In this document: positions 11,760 through 23,606 of the stretch, piece by piece
Layout: every line of letters starts with the position of its first letter
How positions within the stretch are numbered: position 1 is the first letter of the stretch
Origin: Costus lasius
Taxonomy: Eukaryota > Streptophyta > Magnoliopsida > Zingiberales > Costaceae
DNA: 64,000 bases
Direction: 5' to 3'
Assembly: GCA_027563935.2 (NCBI GenBank)
Contig: CM050446.2
Span: 31,003,501 to 31,067,500, forward strand
The notes under the pieces: generated by a model
Seen by the model: the letters and a program-made list of their open reading frames with translations, nothing else
What the model was told of the DNA's origin: nothing
The model's database searches: none
Program-made: the position numbers and the translations under genes

Positions 11760-11779
11760 ATCTCCCACTTGCACTTAAT

Positions 11780-12419
11780 CTAATGGTTGAGAAATCTCAA
11801 ACCCATATTATTACAGTGTTTCTCATGCTTCTGCTGCACCAGAGGCTTGGTAAGCGGGTCAGCCAGATTGTCATCTGTATGAACCTTGCAGATTTTGATC
11901 TCACCACGATCAATGATCTCCCGGATCAAGTGAAACCGTCTCTGTATGTGCTTGGACTTCTGGTGCGACCGTGGTTCCTTTGCTTGTGCGATTGCTCTAG
12001 TGTTATCGCAGAAGATAACCAAAGGATCTGCACTCAAAGGAACAACACCAAGTTCTTGAACGAACTTACGAATCCACACTGCCTCCTTGGATGCTTCCGA
12101 GGCTACAACATACTCGGCTTCTGTTGTGGAATCAGCAACGATAGACTGTTTGAAACTTTTCCACACCACTGCTCCACCATTCAAGCTAAAAACATAGCCT
12201 GATTGCGATCGGAAATCATCCTGGTCAGATTGGAACGAAGCGTCAGTATATCCTTCAATACTGAGTTCTTCCTGACCTCCATATATCAAGAACATATCTT
12301 TGGTCCTCCGAAGATATTTCAAAATGTTCTTGACCGCAATCCAGTGCGCCTGACCTGGATTACTTTGGAATCGACTGGTCATGCTTAACCCGTAAGCGAC
12401 GTCTGGGCGAGTACATAAC
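11780..12419 (-). pseudogene. 3' part of A2 gag-pol (RNase H and C-terminus)
   Basis: Continues the A2 frame from the piece ending at 30608. It encodes the end of the polyprotein: the conserved CTRPDVAYG sequence, RNase H with GYTDASF, the STTEAEY sequence, CDN, and a C-terminus ending LRFLNH. There is no stop before the normal end at 11780. Bases 12415-12419 (ataac on the plus strand) are the TSD copy shared with 30608-30612. The downstream LTR and PPT are intact. Separated from its start by 18 kb of A5, this piece is not expected to be translated. The split falls at about codon 1084 of 1294, between the reverse transcriptase and RNase H. Confidence 0.93.
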
Positions 12420-14103
12420 TGTTGGGGTATGCCCTTAAGGCTAATGTTTGAGGCCTTGGGAATGTATCAGTATCATGTAATAAACTCTTATGTTTATAAA
12501 GGCATGGTTGTTATTCAGTTTGTTACATTGTCTGCTGCAATAAGTGTACTTATGAATAATGTCTCAGTACTGTTCAGCTAGGCTGACATGCAGTTAAGTC
12601 CTTAGTCGAGATATCTTGGTGAACATGAGACAGCCTTGATATGATTGAGACTAATATGTGTTCTAATCTTATAGGATGCTTCGAGCATGGAATAAGATGT
12701 AGACTCATTGGTACATTGGATGTACTGGACAGACCCTACTAGGATATTCAATTGCTTGTCACAATGTGAATAATCCTTGTTTGCAACAAGTGGCACATGT
12801 CCTCTGACTTGAGATCACTTGTGTTTCTAAATGATGATTGTCATTGTTTTGAGGTAGTTCAATATCATTTGAAACATAATGATTATAGACTATCTTGGAT
12901 GGTGAGCTTGAGTCAGGTTAGGGCACTAGTGATAGACATAGGATTGCCGTCTCCTTGTTTAAGGAGTGTGATGTTCTAAAGGGGCCCCCTGGATGAGATG
13001 ATTGAGAATAGTGTATGGCCATACCCAGGTGACTATGTTCATCTGATCTAATCGTGCTCATCATATTGGAGCTACAAGCTTGACACGCTTGTCCAATAAG
13101 AACATCCAGTGGCAAAGGATATTTGCATGCCTGGTGAAGTGGATTCACACTTGTGCTGTGGTTTGGGTGTAGTCTTGGAAGACTCTTTCCTTTATATCGG
13201 GAGACAGTGATGTGTTGCTAGATACCCCTCACTGATCGTGATAACGTGAGTTATCGTTACCGACATTTAAAGGAAACCCTTAGGGTCGCACAATTTGATG
13301 ATATGGCTTACTTAAGTCAGATCGAGTGGACTGAATTATTTCGGTTCAGTTTAAAGGGATTTAATCTCTGATTGTAAGTGAGATCTGGTCTGATCATGTT
13401 TGATTGGTTAGGGCTTGAGATCGGTAAGCTTAGATCGAGAGAGTTGATGCTAGATCAGTGAGATCAGGAGCATCAGGAGATGAACGGTCAGATCTTGAAC
13501 CTTAGGGTTTGATTTTATCTTGACCAATGCTTGGGCTGATTTGGTTTGGTCATTGAACCAAATACATTGAACCGGCTCATATGTGAGCGCATGGTTCATA
13601 TGGGAGAAGAGATATGCGTTTGGTTCATTTCATGTGAACGCATAACGCATGCATTGAAGCTTTGCTATTTTTGGAATTCGGTTTCCAAAGTGGTGAACGT
13701 CCCCACGTTCGTGAAAACGCTTCTCTAACTCTTGTCTTCCCTTGGCTCTCGACGACACACTCTCTTGCGTGGTGTAGGTCGACGACAAGAAGGATCGGCC
13801 GAGTGAGAGTTCATCATTCCCTTCCATTCGTGAAGAAAGCCTTGGAGCCTTGCTAGCACAAGTAGCGCCAAGGAAGTGGGCGATCACTCATCTTGTGTGC
13901 GTGTCTTTGGAGGAGATCAGATTTGTTCTCTACTTCCAAGTCGCCATCCTTGCTCATGGCTATGGTATGATCTCCTTAGATCTAAACAATACCTTAAGTT
14001 GATCATATGCTTCTATTTGCGGTCCTTGAAGCCCTTGATTCCGCCATGCTTTTCATATACGCATGTCTTAGGGTTTCGCCCCCCTCTCGAAAGGGGTCCT
14101 GCA
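12420..14103 (+). repeat. 5' LTR of A5 (1684 bp)
   Basis: TGTTGGGG...CCTGCA, followed two bases later by a perfect PBS. Near the end GAAGCCCT (14028-14035) pairs with AGGGTTTC (14070-14077) through one G-U. Confidence 0.94.
13172..13255 (+). promoter_or_regulatory. Candidate LTR core promoter of A5
   Basis: AGTCTT-GG-AAGACT lies just before a TATA-like CTTTATATC (about 13190-13198). CAGTGA (13205-13210) pairs with TCACTG (13229-13234), and GATAAC (13240-13245) pairs with GTTATC (13250-13255). This is the arrangement conserved in all family A LTRs. Promoter activity is inferred from the motif only. Confidence 0.55.
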
Positions 14104-14105
14104 AT

Positions 14106-14117
14106 TGGTATCAGAGC
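14106..14117 (+). other. Primer-binding site of A5
   Basis: TGGTATCAGAGC, a full 12-base match to the complement of the plant initiator Met-tRNA 3' end, two bases after the LTR. Confidence 0.92.
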
Positions 14118-15004
14118 GCATGTTATCTTTTGATTCATATGATTGCTTGATACTTTGTGTGATCCATGTTTGCTCTCATGCTTAGATCTATGATTTCTAC
14201 ATGCGAAAGTTCATGATGCGAAAACATTATCATGTTTAATTACTCTTTGGCGCATGTATAGGCGCATGTTGTGTTTTTGTAAAGAAAACTAATCTTGTGC
14301 GCCCCATTAGATCTAATGCGCCTACTATAATCCCTTAGACGGGTTGATGGGGTTGAAAGCATCATCTAGTTTAGATCAAATTAGTCTGATCAGACCATCT
14401 GACAGCCTAGATGGATCGACCAGATAGCACCTGTGCGCAAGCACGAGGTGGCTATAGGTCGATTGCATCACAGGCGTGTAGCGAGGTCTGGTTGAGACAA
14501 CCACAGAACACACATGAGTTAGGCCCGGGGTCACACCCGCTTGCCAAAACTCGTGTTGGTTGTTCAGCCCTTGGCGCATGCATGGTTGACCGTTGGGTCG
14601 ACTCAAGTCAGTTAGGACTTGGTGCATGCAAGGGCATGGATCTAACTAGACATGATGAGTGGATCCCTATCAATGGACCGTTGTAAGGTTGTAGGGCAGA
14701 TAAGAAAATTAAAATTGATGCCAATGGGTTTTCAAAAGTTTATTTTCTTTGTAATGGATCACATGTTGATTGATTGATGCCTATGTATGTTTATTTATTC
14801 TTATGTGGGCTGCCCATGTTAAATGTGTGCTGTGCTGGGGCCTGCGTGCCTGGAAATTAAAGTTGTAAATTAATTATTGTGATCTGCGTATCACATTGTA
14901 TTTAATTTATAAAGTGTAATTGACCTGCGTGTCAATCTTGTCTAGATAGATTAATTTGTAAGTTAATCAGACAAGAGCTCAAAGCACACATGGCAGAGGC
15001 GCAT

Positions 15005-15061
15005 GCAGCAGTGGCTAGACCAGGTGGGAGGTCCAGGGTTCGACTCTGGCACCAGGCGCAT
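15005..15061 (+). repeat. tRNA-like (SINE-like) insertion in the A5 leader
   Basis: A 49-bp body (15005-15053) lies between direct repeats aggcgcat (14997-15004 and 15054-15061). A1 and A6 have only one aggcgca-like site and no body. The body holds GGTTCGACTC (15037-15046), a match to the RNA polymerase III B-box/tRNA T-arm consensus, preceded by a weaker A-box-like TGGCTAGACC. The same segment occurs in A4 (45148-45196), A3 (53803-53851) and, shortened, in A2 (about 34732-34771). It is too short for a whole tRNA or SINE. Confidence 0.6.
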
Positions 15062-15925
15062 ATTCCTGGTGGGCGCACCTCTGCTGCAAATGGCGCTTGG
15101 GCCCTGGTTTGGGCCAGATGAGCAGCGAAAAGACCCATGAAGAAAAGCAAGTGAAGACTTAAGTTGATTAAGGTCTTACTTAGGCTATGGGCTTTTACCA
15201 CATAAGATCCATGCTTTCTTTTATTGTGTAAATAAGTAGAACAGCATGATTTATTTATCTTCTGCTATCACCATAGGAATTGCATGATAGTGAAGAAGAT
15301 AAAAGACCGTTAAAATCCAACGCTAAAATATCAAGCTCGTATGCCTTCTGACGCGACACCTCACTGTTCTGATTATCGTTGGAGCCGTGTTGTACCCACT
15401 CAGTGGGCACGTCCATCTATCTTCAGACGGTGCGGGATTACACCTGCGTGTTATAGAGAAGGGATTTATCGCTTCTCGTTGCTCAGCATAGCACGTGGTG
15501 GTCCAGGGAGTAGGTCGGGTTAGCTTGACCATGTAGCCTACATATGTGGCGCATATGGTAGCGCATGGAGGCAGCCATCTGTGGGGTCAGAGACTGTGTT
15601 GTACCAACTCAGTTGGCACAGTCTGCTGGATTGCCCAGATGAAGGGGAATCGCACGGGTTGGCGATTGGCTGGGACAGCCTACCAGAGACTAGTGCTTGT
15701 ACTCTCTGTGCATCTTATCTCGCCTGAGCGGGACGCGGAGACCAAGTATGAAATCTGGATCCCATCTCACTAAAAGAGTTCTACTCTTTCGGGCTATTTT
15801 GCTGGATTTTTGGGCCTGATAAAATAGTGAGAAAAAGAATCATTCTTAAGTCCTGATTGATTCTTAACATTGATACTGACCTTGCTGTTCTTGGATTGTT
15901 GTAGATTCCTGCAGCAACGAACACC

Positions 15926-16221
15926 ATGAACTTCAATGTGCGATCCCTACTGGAAAGGGAGAAGTTTGCTGGGCCAAACTTCTCAGACTGGTTCGGACAC
16001 CTTAAGATTGTTCTTAAGGCAGAGAGGAAACTGTATGTCCTCGAGACGGCAATACCGCCTCAGCCCGCTCCGAACGCCGCAAGGGCGGTTCGGGAAGCTT
16101 ATGAAAAGCACGTCAATGATAGCATTGATGTCGCTTGCCTGATGCTAGCGCCTATGACGCCACCGCTGCAGCGTCAGCATGAGGATATGTCGGCTATAGA
16201 GATTATAGCGAACCTCAAGAT
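15926..16221 (+). pseudogene. 5' part of A5 gag (first 98 codons), cut by A6
   Basis: Starts at the family ATG (MNFNVRSLLE) and encodes the N-terminal Gag region including FAGPNFSDWFGHLKIVL and the DVACLMLA stretch. After codon 98 the reading runs into the A6 LTR and stops a few residues later. The frame resumes at 25315 in the sequence beginning MLYAAQARTE. The last five bases, aagat (16217-16221), are the A6 TSD. This N-terminal segment is the putative capsid part of copia Gag; no zinc finger remains in the piece. Confidence 0.92.
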
Positions 16222-17923
16222 TGAAGAGTCCCCTTCAAGGGGGAGCGCAAGCAGATGAAACCCTAATTTAGGGGGCGCATGCATGTTTTGCTAGGGTTTC
16301 AACAACACAATCGCTTATATGCTCATATGATCAACTTTGATAGATTGAATAGATCAAGAAGGAGATCATACCAATGCCATCGAATGGATGGTGCCTTGGA
16401 AGCAAAGACGCAAGTGCTCCTTCTCCAAAGGTGACGCACACAACAAATGAAGATGGCTTGCTCCTTTGAATCCTTTGTGCTAGCAAAGTGCTTCAAAGGG
16501 TCCTTGTCGCGTGAGGATGATGAGAGATCAAGCTTGGCCGAGACTTCCTTCTCTTCTTTTCGTCAAGCGCTCTCCACCGAAAGATGGAGAAACCTACACA
16601 AGAGAGAGTTCGGCGAGAGAGTAACCTCCCACACTAATGTGGAGGCGTTACATACATCCATTTGGAAACCGAATTCCCAAAATGGAAAGTAGTCAAGGCT
16701 CAAGCGTTCACCCTTAAGTGAACCAAGTGCTTAACTCATCTCCCATGAACCATGCGCTCATTCATGAGCCGGTTCAATGTCGGTTTGGTCCAAGACCAAT
16801 TAACCCAAGCCATATGGTCTAGATCACAATAAACCCTAAAGGTTCAAGATCTAACCGTTGATCTCTTGATGCTCTTGATCTCACCGATCTAGCATCAAAT
16901 CTCTCGATCGAAGCTTACCGATCTCAAGCCCTAATCAATCAAACATGATCAGACCAGATCTCACTTATAATCAGAGATCAAATCCCTTCAGACTGAACCC
17001 AAACAATTCAGTCCACACGATCTGACTTAAGTAAGCCATATCATCAAATTGTGCGACCCTGAGGGTTTCCTTTAAATGTTGGTAACGATAACTTTCGTTA
17101 TCACGATCAGTGAGGGGTATCTAGCAACACATCACTGTCTCCCGATATAAAGGAAAGAGTCTTCCAAGACTACACCCAAACCACAGCACAAGTGTGAATC
17201 CACTTCACTAGGCATACATGTTTCCTTTGCCACTGGATGTTCTTATTGGACAAGCATGTCAAGCCTGTAGCTCCAATATGATGAGCATGATTAGATCAGA
17301 TGAACATAGTCATCAGGGTATGGCCATACACTATTCTCAATCATCTCATTCAGGGGGGGCCCCTTTAGAACATCACACTCCTTAAACAAGGAGACGGCAA
17401 TCCTGTATCTATCACTAGTGCCCTAACCTGACTCATGATCATTATCCAAGATAGTCTATAACCATTATGTTTCAAATGATATTGAACTATCTCAAAACAA
17501 TGACAATCATCATTTAGAAACACAAGTGATCTCAAGTCAGAGGACATGTGCCACTTGTTGCAAACAAGGATTATTCACATTGTGACAAGCAATTGAATAT
17601 CCTAGTAGGGTCTGTCCAGTACATCCAATGTACCCATGAGTCTACATCTTATTCCATGCTCGAAGCATCCTATAAGATTAGAACACATATTAGTCTCAAT
17701 CATATCAAGGCTGTCTCATGTTCACCAAGATATCTCGACTAAGGACATATAGCATGTCAGCCTAGCTGAACAGCTTTGAGACATTATTCAGAAGAACACA
17801 CATTGCAGCAGATGATGTAACAACCTGAATAATAACCATTGCCTTTATAAACAAAAGAGTTTATACATGATACTGTTACAATCCCAAGGCCTCAAACATT
17901 AGCCTTAAGGGCATACCCCAACA
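16222..17923 (-). repeat. 3' LTR of A6 (1702 bp)
   Basis: Plus-strand TGAAGAG...CCCAACA, then the complement of the PPT (17924-17940). It contains a perfect 10-bp inverted repeat TGAAACCCTA (16256-16265) / TAGGGTTTCA (16292-16301), the longest exact stem among the family A copies. Confidence 0.94.
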
Positions 17924-17943
17924 ATCTCCCACTTGCACTTAAT

Positions 17944-20900
17944 CTAATGGTTGAGAAATCTCAAACCCATATTATTACAGTGCTTCACATGCTTCTGCTA
18001 CGCCAGAGGCTTGGTAAGCGGGTCAGCCAGATTGTCATCTGCATGAACCTTGCAGATTTTGATCTCACCACGATCAATGATCTCCCGGATCAAGTGAAAC
18101 CGTCTCTGTATGTGCTTGGACTTCTGGTGCGACCGTGGTTCCTTTGCTTGTGCTATAGCTCCAGTGTTATCACAGAAGATAACCAAAGGATCTGCACTCG
18201 AAGGAACGACACCAAGTTCCTGAATGAACTTACGAATCCACACTGCCTCCTTGGATGCTTCCGAGGCTGCAACATACTCGGCTTCTGTTGTGGAATCAGC
18301 AACAGTAGACTGTTTGAAACTCTTCCACACCACTGCTCCACCATTCAAGCTAAAAACATAGCCTGATTGCGATCGGAAATCATCCTGGTCCGACTGGAAC
18401 GAAGCGTCAGTATATCCTTCTATACTGAGTTCTTCCTGACCACCATATATCAAGAACATATCTTTGGTCCTCCGCAGATATTTTAAAATGTTCTTGACCG
18501 CAATCCAGTGCGCCAAACTTGGATTACTTTGGAATCGACTGGTCACGCTTAACCCGTAAGCGACGTCTGGGCGAGTACACAACATCGCATACATAATGGA
18601 CCCAATAGCCGAAGCATAAGGCGTATTGTCCATTTCATCTTTCTCAGTCTGTGTTTGTGGACACCGACTCTTTGAAAGATTCAGACCATGTCTGACTGGA
18701 AGATATCCTCTTTTAGAATTCTCTAAATGAAATCTCTCCAGGACTTTATCGATGTAAGTACTCTGGCACAGCCCGAGAAGCCTCTTAGATCTATCCCTGT
18801 AGATCTTCACACCTAATACATAGGCTGCTTCTCCTAGATCTTTCATCTGAAAACATTTTCCTAACCATGCTTTAACAGCATACAGTTCAGGAATATCGTT
18901 TCCAATGATTAAGATATCATCGACGTAGAGGACTAGGAATGTAATTACGCTCCCACTAAACCTCTTATATACACACGGGTCATCTTCATTCTTGATGAAA
19001 CCAAACTCAGAGATTGATTCATCAAAACGAATATTCCAGCTTCTAGATGCTTGTTTAAGTCCATAAATGGACTTCTTTAACTTGCATATTTTATGACGAT
19101 CTGATGGATTAGTGAAACCTTCTGGTTGTGTCATATACACATCCTCATCCAGATTTCCATTAAGGAAAGCGGTCTTCACATCCATTTGCCAGATCTCATA
19201 ATCATAATATGCAGCTATCGCGAAAAGAATCCGAATAGACTTAAACATGGCTACAGGAGAGAAAGTTTCATCATAATCTATCCCGTAGATTTGTTTGAAA
19301 CCTTTCGCAACTAGCCTGCCTTTATAGGTAACCACGTTACCATCCATGTCAATCTTCTTCTTGAAGATCCATTTACAGCCTATAGGGATAACTCCCGGAG
19401 GCGGATCAACCAAATCCCAGACTTGGTTATCTGACATGGAGTCCATCTCGGCTCGCATAGCTTCAAGCCATCTAGCTGACTCCGGTCCACTGACCGCATC
19501 CGCATAAGTGAGGGGTTCATCATTATCAATGATGTAGACTCCGTCATAGCGCTCAGGCTGATGACGGATCCTTCCCGATCTTCGCGGTTCCCGTGATATC
19601 TGAGCCTCAGGTTGTTCAATAACCTGCTCAACTGGCTCAGGCTCATCCAACTGTGCTTGACTACTTTGCCCTTTCTCTGGATTCTCATCCAGCTTTATTT
19701 CTCTCCCACTGGCCTCTTGCAGAAGAAATTCCTTCTCAAGAAAGATGGTCGTCCGAGCAACAAATACCTTGTTCTCTTTGAGATCGTAGAAATAATAACC
19801 CTTAGTTTCCTTAGGGTATCCGACAAAGATACATTTCTCAGATCTGCTCTCTAGTTTCCCAGAGGCGAGCATTTTGACATAAGCCTCGCAACCCCAGATC
19901 CTGATAAATGTCAAGCTAGGCTGTTTCCCATACCATAACTCATATGGAGTCTTTGAAACGGCCTTGGATGGCACTCGGTTTAGTACCTTTGCAGCTGTTT
20001 CCAGTGCAAAACCCCAAAAGGAGTAAGGTAGAGTAGCCTGACTCATCATAGAATGAACCATATCCAGTAAGGTTCTGTTCCTCCTCTCGGACACACCATT
20101 CCATTGCGGTGTTCCTGGCGGAGTGAGCTGTGAGATAATCCCACACTCTTTTAGATAGTCAGTAAACGCATGACTCAAGTATTCTCCACCTCGATCAGAA
20201 CGAAGTGCCTTGATATTTCGGCCTAGCTGATTCTGTACTTCATTTTTGAACTCTTTGAACTTGTCAAAAGATTCACTTTTATGTCTCATCAGATAGACAT
20301 ACCCATATCTACTGAAATCATCAGTAAAGGTAATGAAGTACGAATAGCCACCTCTGGCATGTTTACTAAATGGCCCACACACATCACTGTGTATAAGGTC
20401 AAGTAAACCTGAAGCACTTTGACCTTTATGAGGAAAAGGTGACTTCGTCATTTTACCCATTAAACAAGCTTTGCATGTATCAATCTCTTCATAGGAGAAT
20501 GATCCCAGCAGTCCATGATCATGCAACCGCTTAATGCGCTTCTTGTTAATATGGCCTAAACGACTATGCCATAGCAAGGTGCTGTCATCAGCATACTTGG
20601 CTTTCTTATTATCAATGTTTTGTATAGAATATTCCATGTCCAACATGAATAACCCATTGTTAATTGAACCAGTAGCATAAACAATATTATCAAGAGTAAG
20701 ATAACACTTTGAAATCTTGCATTCAAAGGAAAACCCTTTCCTGACAAGAGCAGGAATAGAGATAATATTTTTGGTAATACTGGGTACAAAATAACAATTG
20801 TTTAATTCTAATACAATGCCAGATGGTAATGAGATGTAATAATCCCCTACAGCAACAGCAGCAACCCGTGCCCCGTTTCCAACTCGTAGGTCCACCTCAT

Positions 20901-21828
20901 GCTATCCCACCTGTCTTCTTCTCTTGAGTTCCTGTACATTTGAACAAATGTGAACTCCACATGCAGTGTCCAACACCCATGAAATAGAAGAAGATGAAAC
21001 CATGACTTCCGTCACGTATATACCTGAGCCAGAAGCGATGCTTCCCCTCTTATCTCCTTGGAGCGCATTACAGTCCTTTTTCCAGTGACCCAGCTGGCCA
21101 CAGTGGAAACACCTGTTGTCCTTTGACCGCTTAACCTTCTGTTTCAGAGCCTTACTGTAGTTCTTGACAGGGGCTTTGCCCTTCTTCCCCTTCTTCTTGT
21201 TCCTAGAAGGAACCATTAAGACAGAGGTTGAAGGCTTTCCCTTCAGAGTCTCCTCAGTAGTCAAGAGCATATTCAGCAGCTCTGCCGGAGTACAATCGAT
21301 TTTGTTCATATTAAAGTTAATAATGAACGCATCGAAAGAGGGCGGGAGAGACTGCAGAATAATGTCTACAGCAAGCTCCTGGTTGATGGTATGCCCCAGT
21401 TTCCCCAGAGCCTCCTTGTGCCCAATCATCTTGAGCACGTGAGCTCCCACTGGGCTCCCTTCAGCCAGTTTGCTCTGAAAGAAAAGCTTGGTCAGATTAT
21501 AGCGTTCAGTCCTCTCCTGTGCAGCATACAACATCTTGAGGTTCGCTATAATCTCTATAGCCGACATATCCTCATGCTGACGCTGCAGCGGTGGCGTCAT
21601 AGACGCTAGCATTAGGCAAGCGACATCAATGCTATCATTGACATGCTTTTCATAGGCATCACGAACCGCCCTTGCGGCGTTCACAGCGGGTTGAGGCGGC
21701 ACAGCCGTCTCGAGGACATACAGTTTCCTCTCTGCCTTAAGAACGATCTTAAGGTGTCCGAACCAGTCTGAGAAGTTTGGCCCAGCAAACTTCTCCCTTT
21801 CCAGTAGGGATCGCACATTGAAGCTCAT
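17944..21828 (-). pseudogene. gag-pol polyprotein gene of A6, two nonsense codons
   Basis: Full-length 1295-codon frame on the minus strand, starting at the family ATG (MSFNVRSLLE) and ending LRFLNH. Gag, the CCHC knuckle, protease WVLDTACG, integrase HHCC and DDE residues, YVDD and RNase H motifs are all readable. TAG at 20902-20904 (codon 309) replaces a CAG and separates Gag-protease from integrase. TAG at 17998-18000 (codon 1277) replaces another CAG and would remove only the last 18 residues. No frameshift was seen. The downstream piece is open for 965 codons from an internal ATG at 20895, so the damage is limited and probably recent. The product is expected to be non-functional as a polyprotein unless the first stop is read through. 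Confidence 0.94.
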
Positions 21829-23606
21829 GGTGTTCGTTGCTGCAGGAATCTACAACAATGCAAGAACAGCAAGGTCAGTATCAATGTTAAGAATCAATCA
21901 GGACTTAAGAATGATTCTTTTTCTCACTATTTTATCTGGCTGAAAAATCCAGCAAAACAGCCCGAAAGAGTAGAACTCTTTTAGTGAGATGGGATCCAGA
22001 TTTCATACTTGGTCTCCGCGTCCCGCTCAGGCGAGATAAGATGCACAGAGAGTACAAGCACTAATTTCTGGTAGGCAGTCCCTGCCAATCGCCAACCCGT
22101 GCGATTCCCCTTCATCTGGGCAATCCAGCAGACTGTGCCAACTGAGTTGGTACAACACAGTCTCTGATCCCACAGATGGCTGCCTCCATGTGCTACCATA
22201 TGCGCCACATATGTAGCCTACATGGTCAAGCTAACCCGACTTACTCCCTGGACCACCACGTGCTATGCTGAGCAACGAGAAGCGATAAATTCCTTCTCTG
22301 TAACACGCAGGTGTAATCCCGCACCGTCTGAAGATAGATGGACGTGCCCACTGAGTGGGTACAACACGGCTCCAACGATAGTCAGAACAGTGAGGTTTCG
22401 CGTCAGAAGGCTATCGAGCTTGATATTTTAGCGTTGGATTTTAACGGTCTTTTATCTTCTTACCTATCATGCAAACCCTATGGTGATAGCAGAAGATAAC
22501 TAAACATGCAATTCTAATTATAAGCAATAAGTAGAAAGCATGCTGATCTTATGTGGTAAAAGCCCATAGAGCCTAAGTAAGACCTTAAATCAACTTAAGT
22601 CTTCACTTGCTCTTGTTGGGTCTTTTGCATCTCATCTGGTCCAACCCAGGGCCCTAGCGCTCAATGCAGCTCAGGTGCGCCCACCAGCTGAATGCACCTC
22701 TGCGATGTGTGCTTTTGTGCTCTTGTCTAATTAAACTACATTTTAATCTATCTAGACAAGTTTGACTCGCAGGTCAATTATACAATAAATTAATTAAAAA
22801 TGTGATTCGCAGATCACAAAAATAATAATTTACAATTTACCAGGCTCGCAGGCCCCAGCACAGCACACATTAAAGGGCAACCTACATAAGATTAAATAAA
22901 CAAGCATCATGGCATCATTCAATCAATCATGTGATCCATTACAAAGAAAATAAAATTTCGAAAACCCATTGGCATCAATTTTAATTTTCTTATGTGCCCT
23001 ACAACCTTACAACGGTCCATTGATAGGGATCCACTCATCAATCTAGTTAGATCCATGCCCTTGCATGCACCAAGTCCTAACTGACTCGAGTTGACCTAAT
23101 GGTCAACCATGCATGCGCCAAGGGCTGAACAGCCAACATGAGTTCTGGCAAGCGGGTGTGACCCCGGGCCTAACTCATGTGTGTTCGCTGGTTGTCTCAA
23201 CCAGACCTCGCTACACGCCTGTGATGCAATCGACCTATAGCCACCTCGTGCTTACGCACAGGTGCCATCTGGTCGATCCATCTAGGCTGTCAGATGGTCT
23301 GATCAGACTAATTTGATCTATACTAGATGATGCTTTCAACCCCATCAACCCATCTAAGGGTTTATTGTAGGTGCGGCTTAGATCTAGTGAAAGTCGCGCA
23401 TGTCATTTAGTTTTTTTTTAGAAAAACAACTACAACAACATAATAGAAGCGCAACCAACATACATGCGCCAAGGAAACATACAAGTTTCGGCATGTATAA
23501 ACTTTACATGTAAATCTCGCATGTAAGGAAGATCTAAGCATACAAGGATCACATAACATACATAGCAATCATATGAACCATATAAGATCCTTCCTCTGAT
23601 ACCAAT
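21829..23606 (-). other. Untranslated leader and PBS of A6
   Basis: No conserved coding sequence. The PBS complement CCTCTGATACCA is at 23593-23604. On the plus strand the hairpin motifs are ccaactgagttgg (22138-22150) and cccactgagtggg (22347-22359), spaced 209 bases. The tRNA-like insert found in A2-A5 is absent. Confidence 0.8.

Larger units (their letters stand above)
14104..15925 (+). other. Untranslated leader of A5
   Basis: No conserved coding sequence. It contains a tRNA-like insert (15005-15061), the hairpins CCCACTCAGTGGG (15395-15407) and CCAACTCAGTTGG (15604-15616) at the family spacing of 209 bases, and an intron-like GT...TTGTAG stretch (15746-15904) ending shortly before the gag ATG. 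Confidence 0.8.

Noticed and set aside
12797..12979. Recurrent ~60-aa ORF beginning MSSDLRSLVFLNDDCHC in LTRs (also at 17365, 24751, 29301, 36791)
   Set aside because: It recurs only because the LTR itself is repeated. It lies upstream of the TATA-like box, varies in start and end between copies, and has no recognisable domain.
15031..15053. Possible tRNA gene
   Set aside because: Only a T-arm/B-box-like part is present. No acceptor stem, anticodon arm or full cloverleaf can be drawn, so it is listed as a tRNA-like insert.
17998..18366. Antisense ORFs of 80-140 aa opposite the RNase H region (also at 5342, 11783, 28538, 40320, 49090)
   Set aside because: They are shadows of the conserved pol coding strand and change length between copies in step with synonymous changes in pol.
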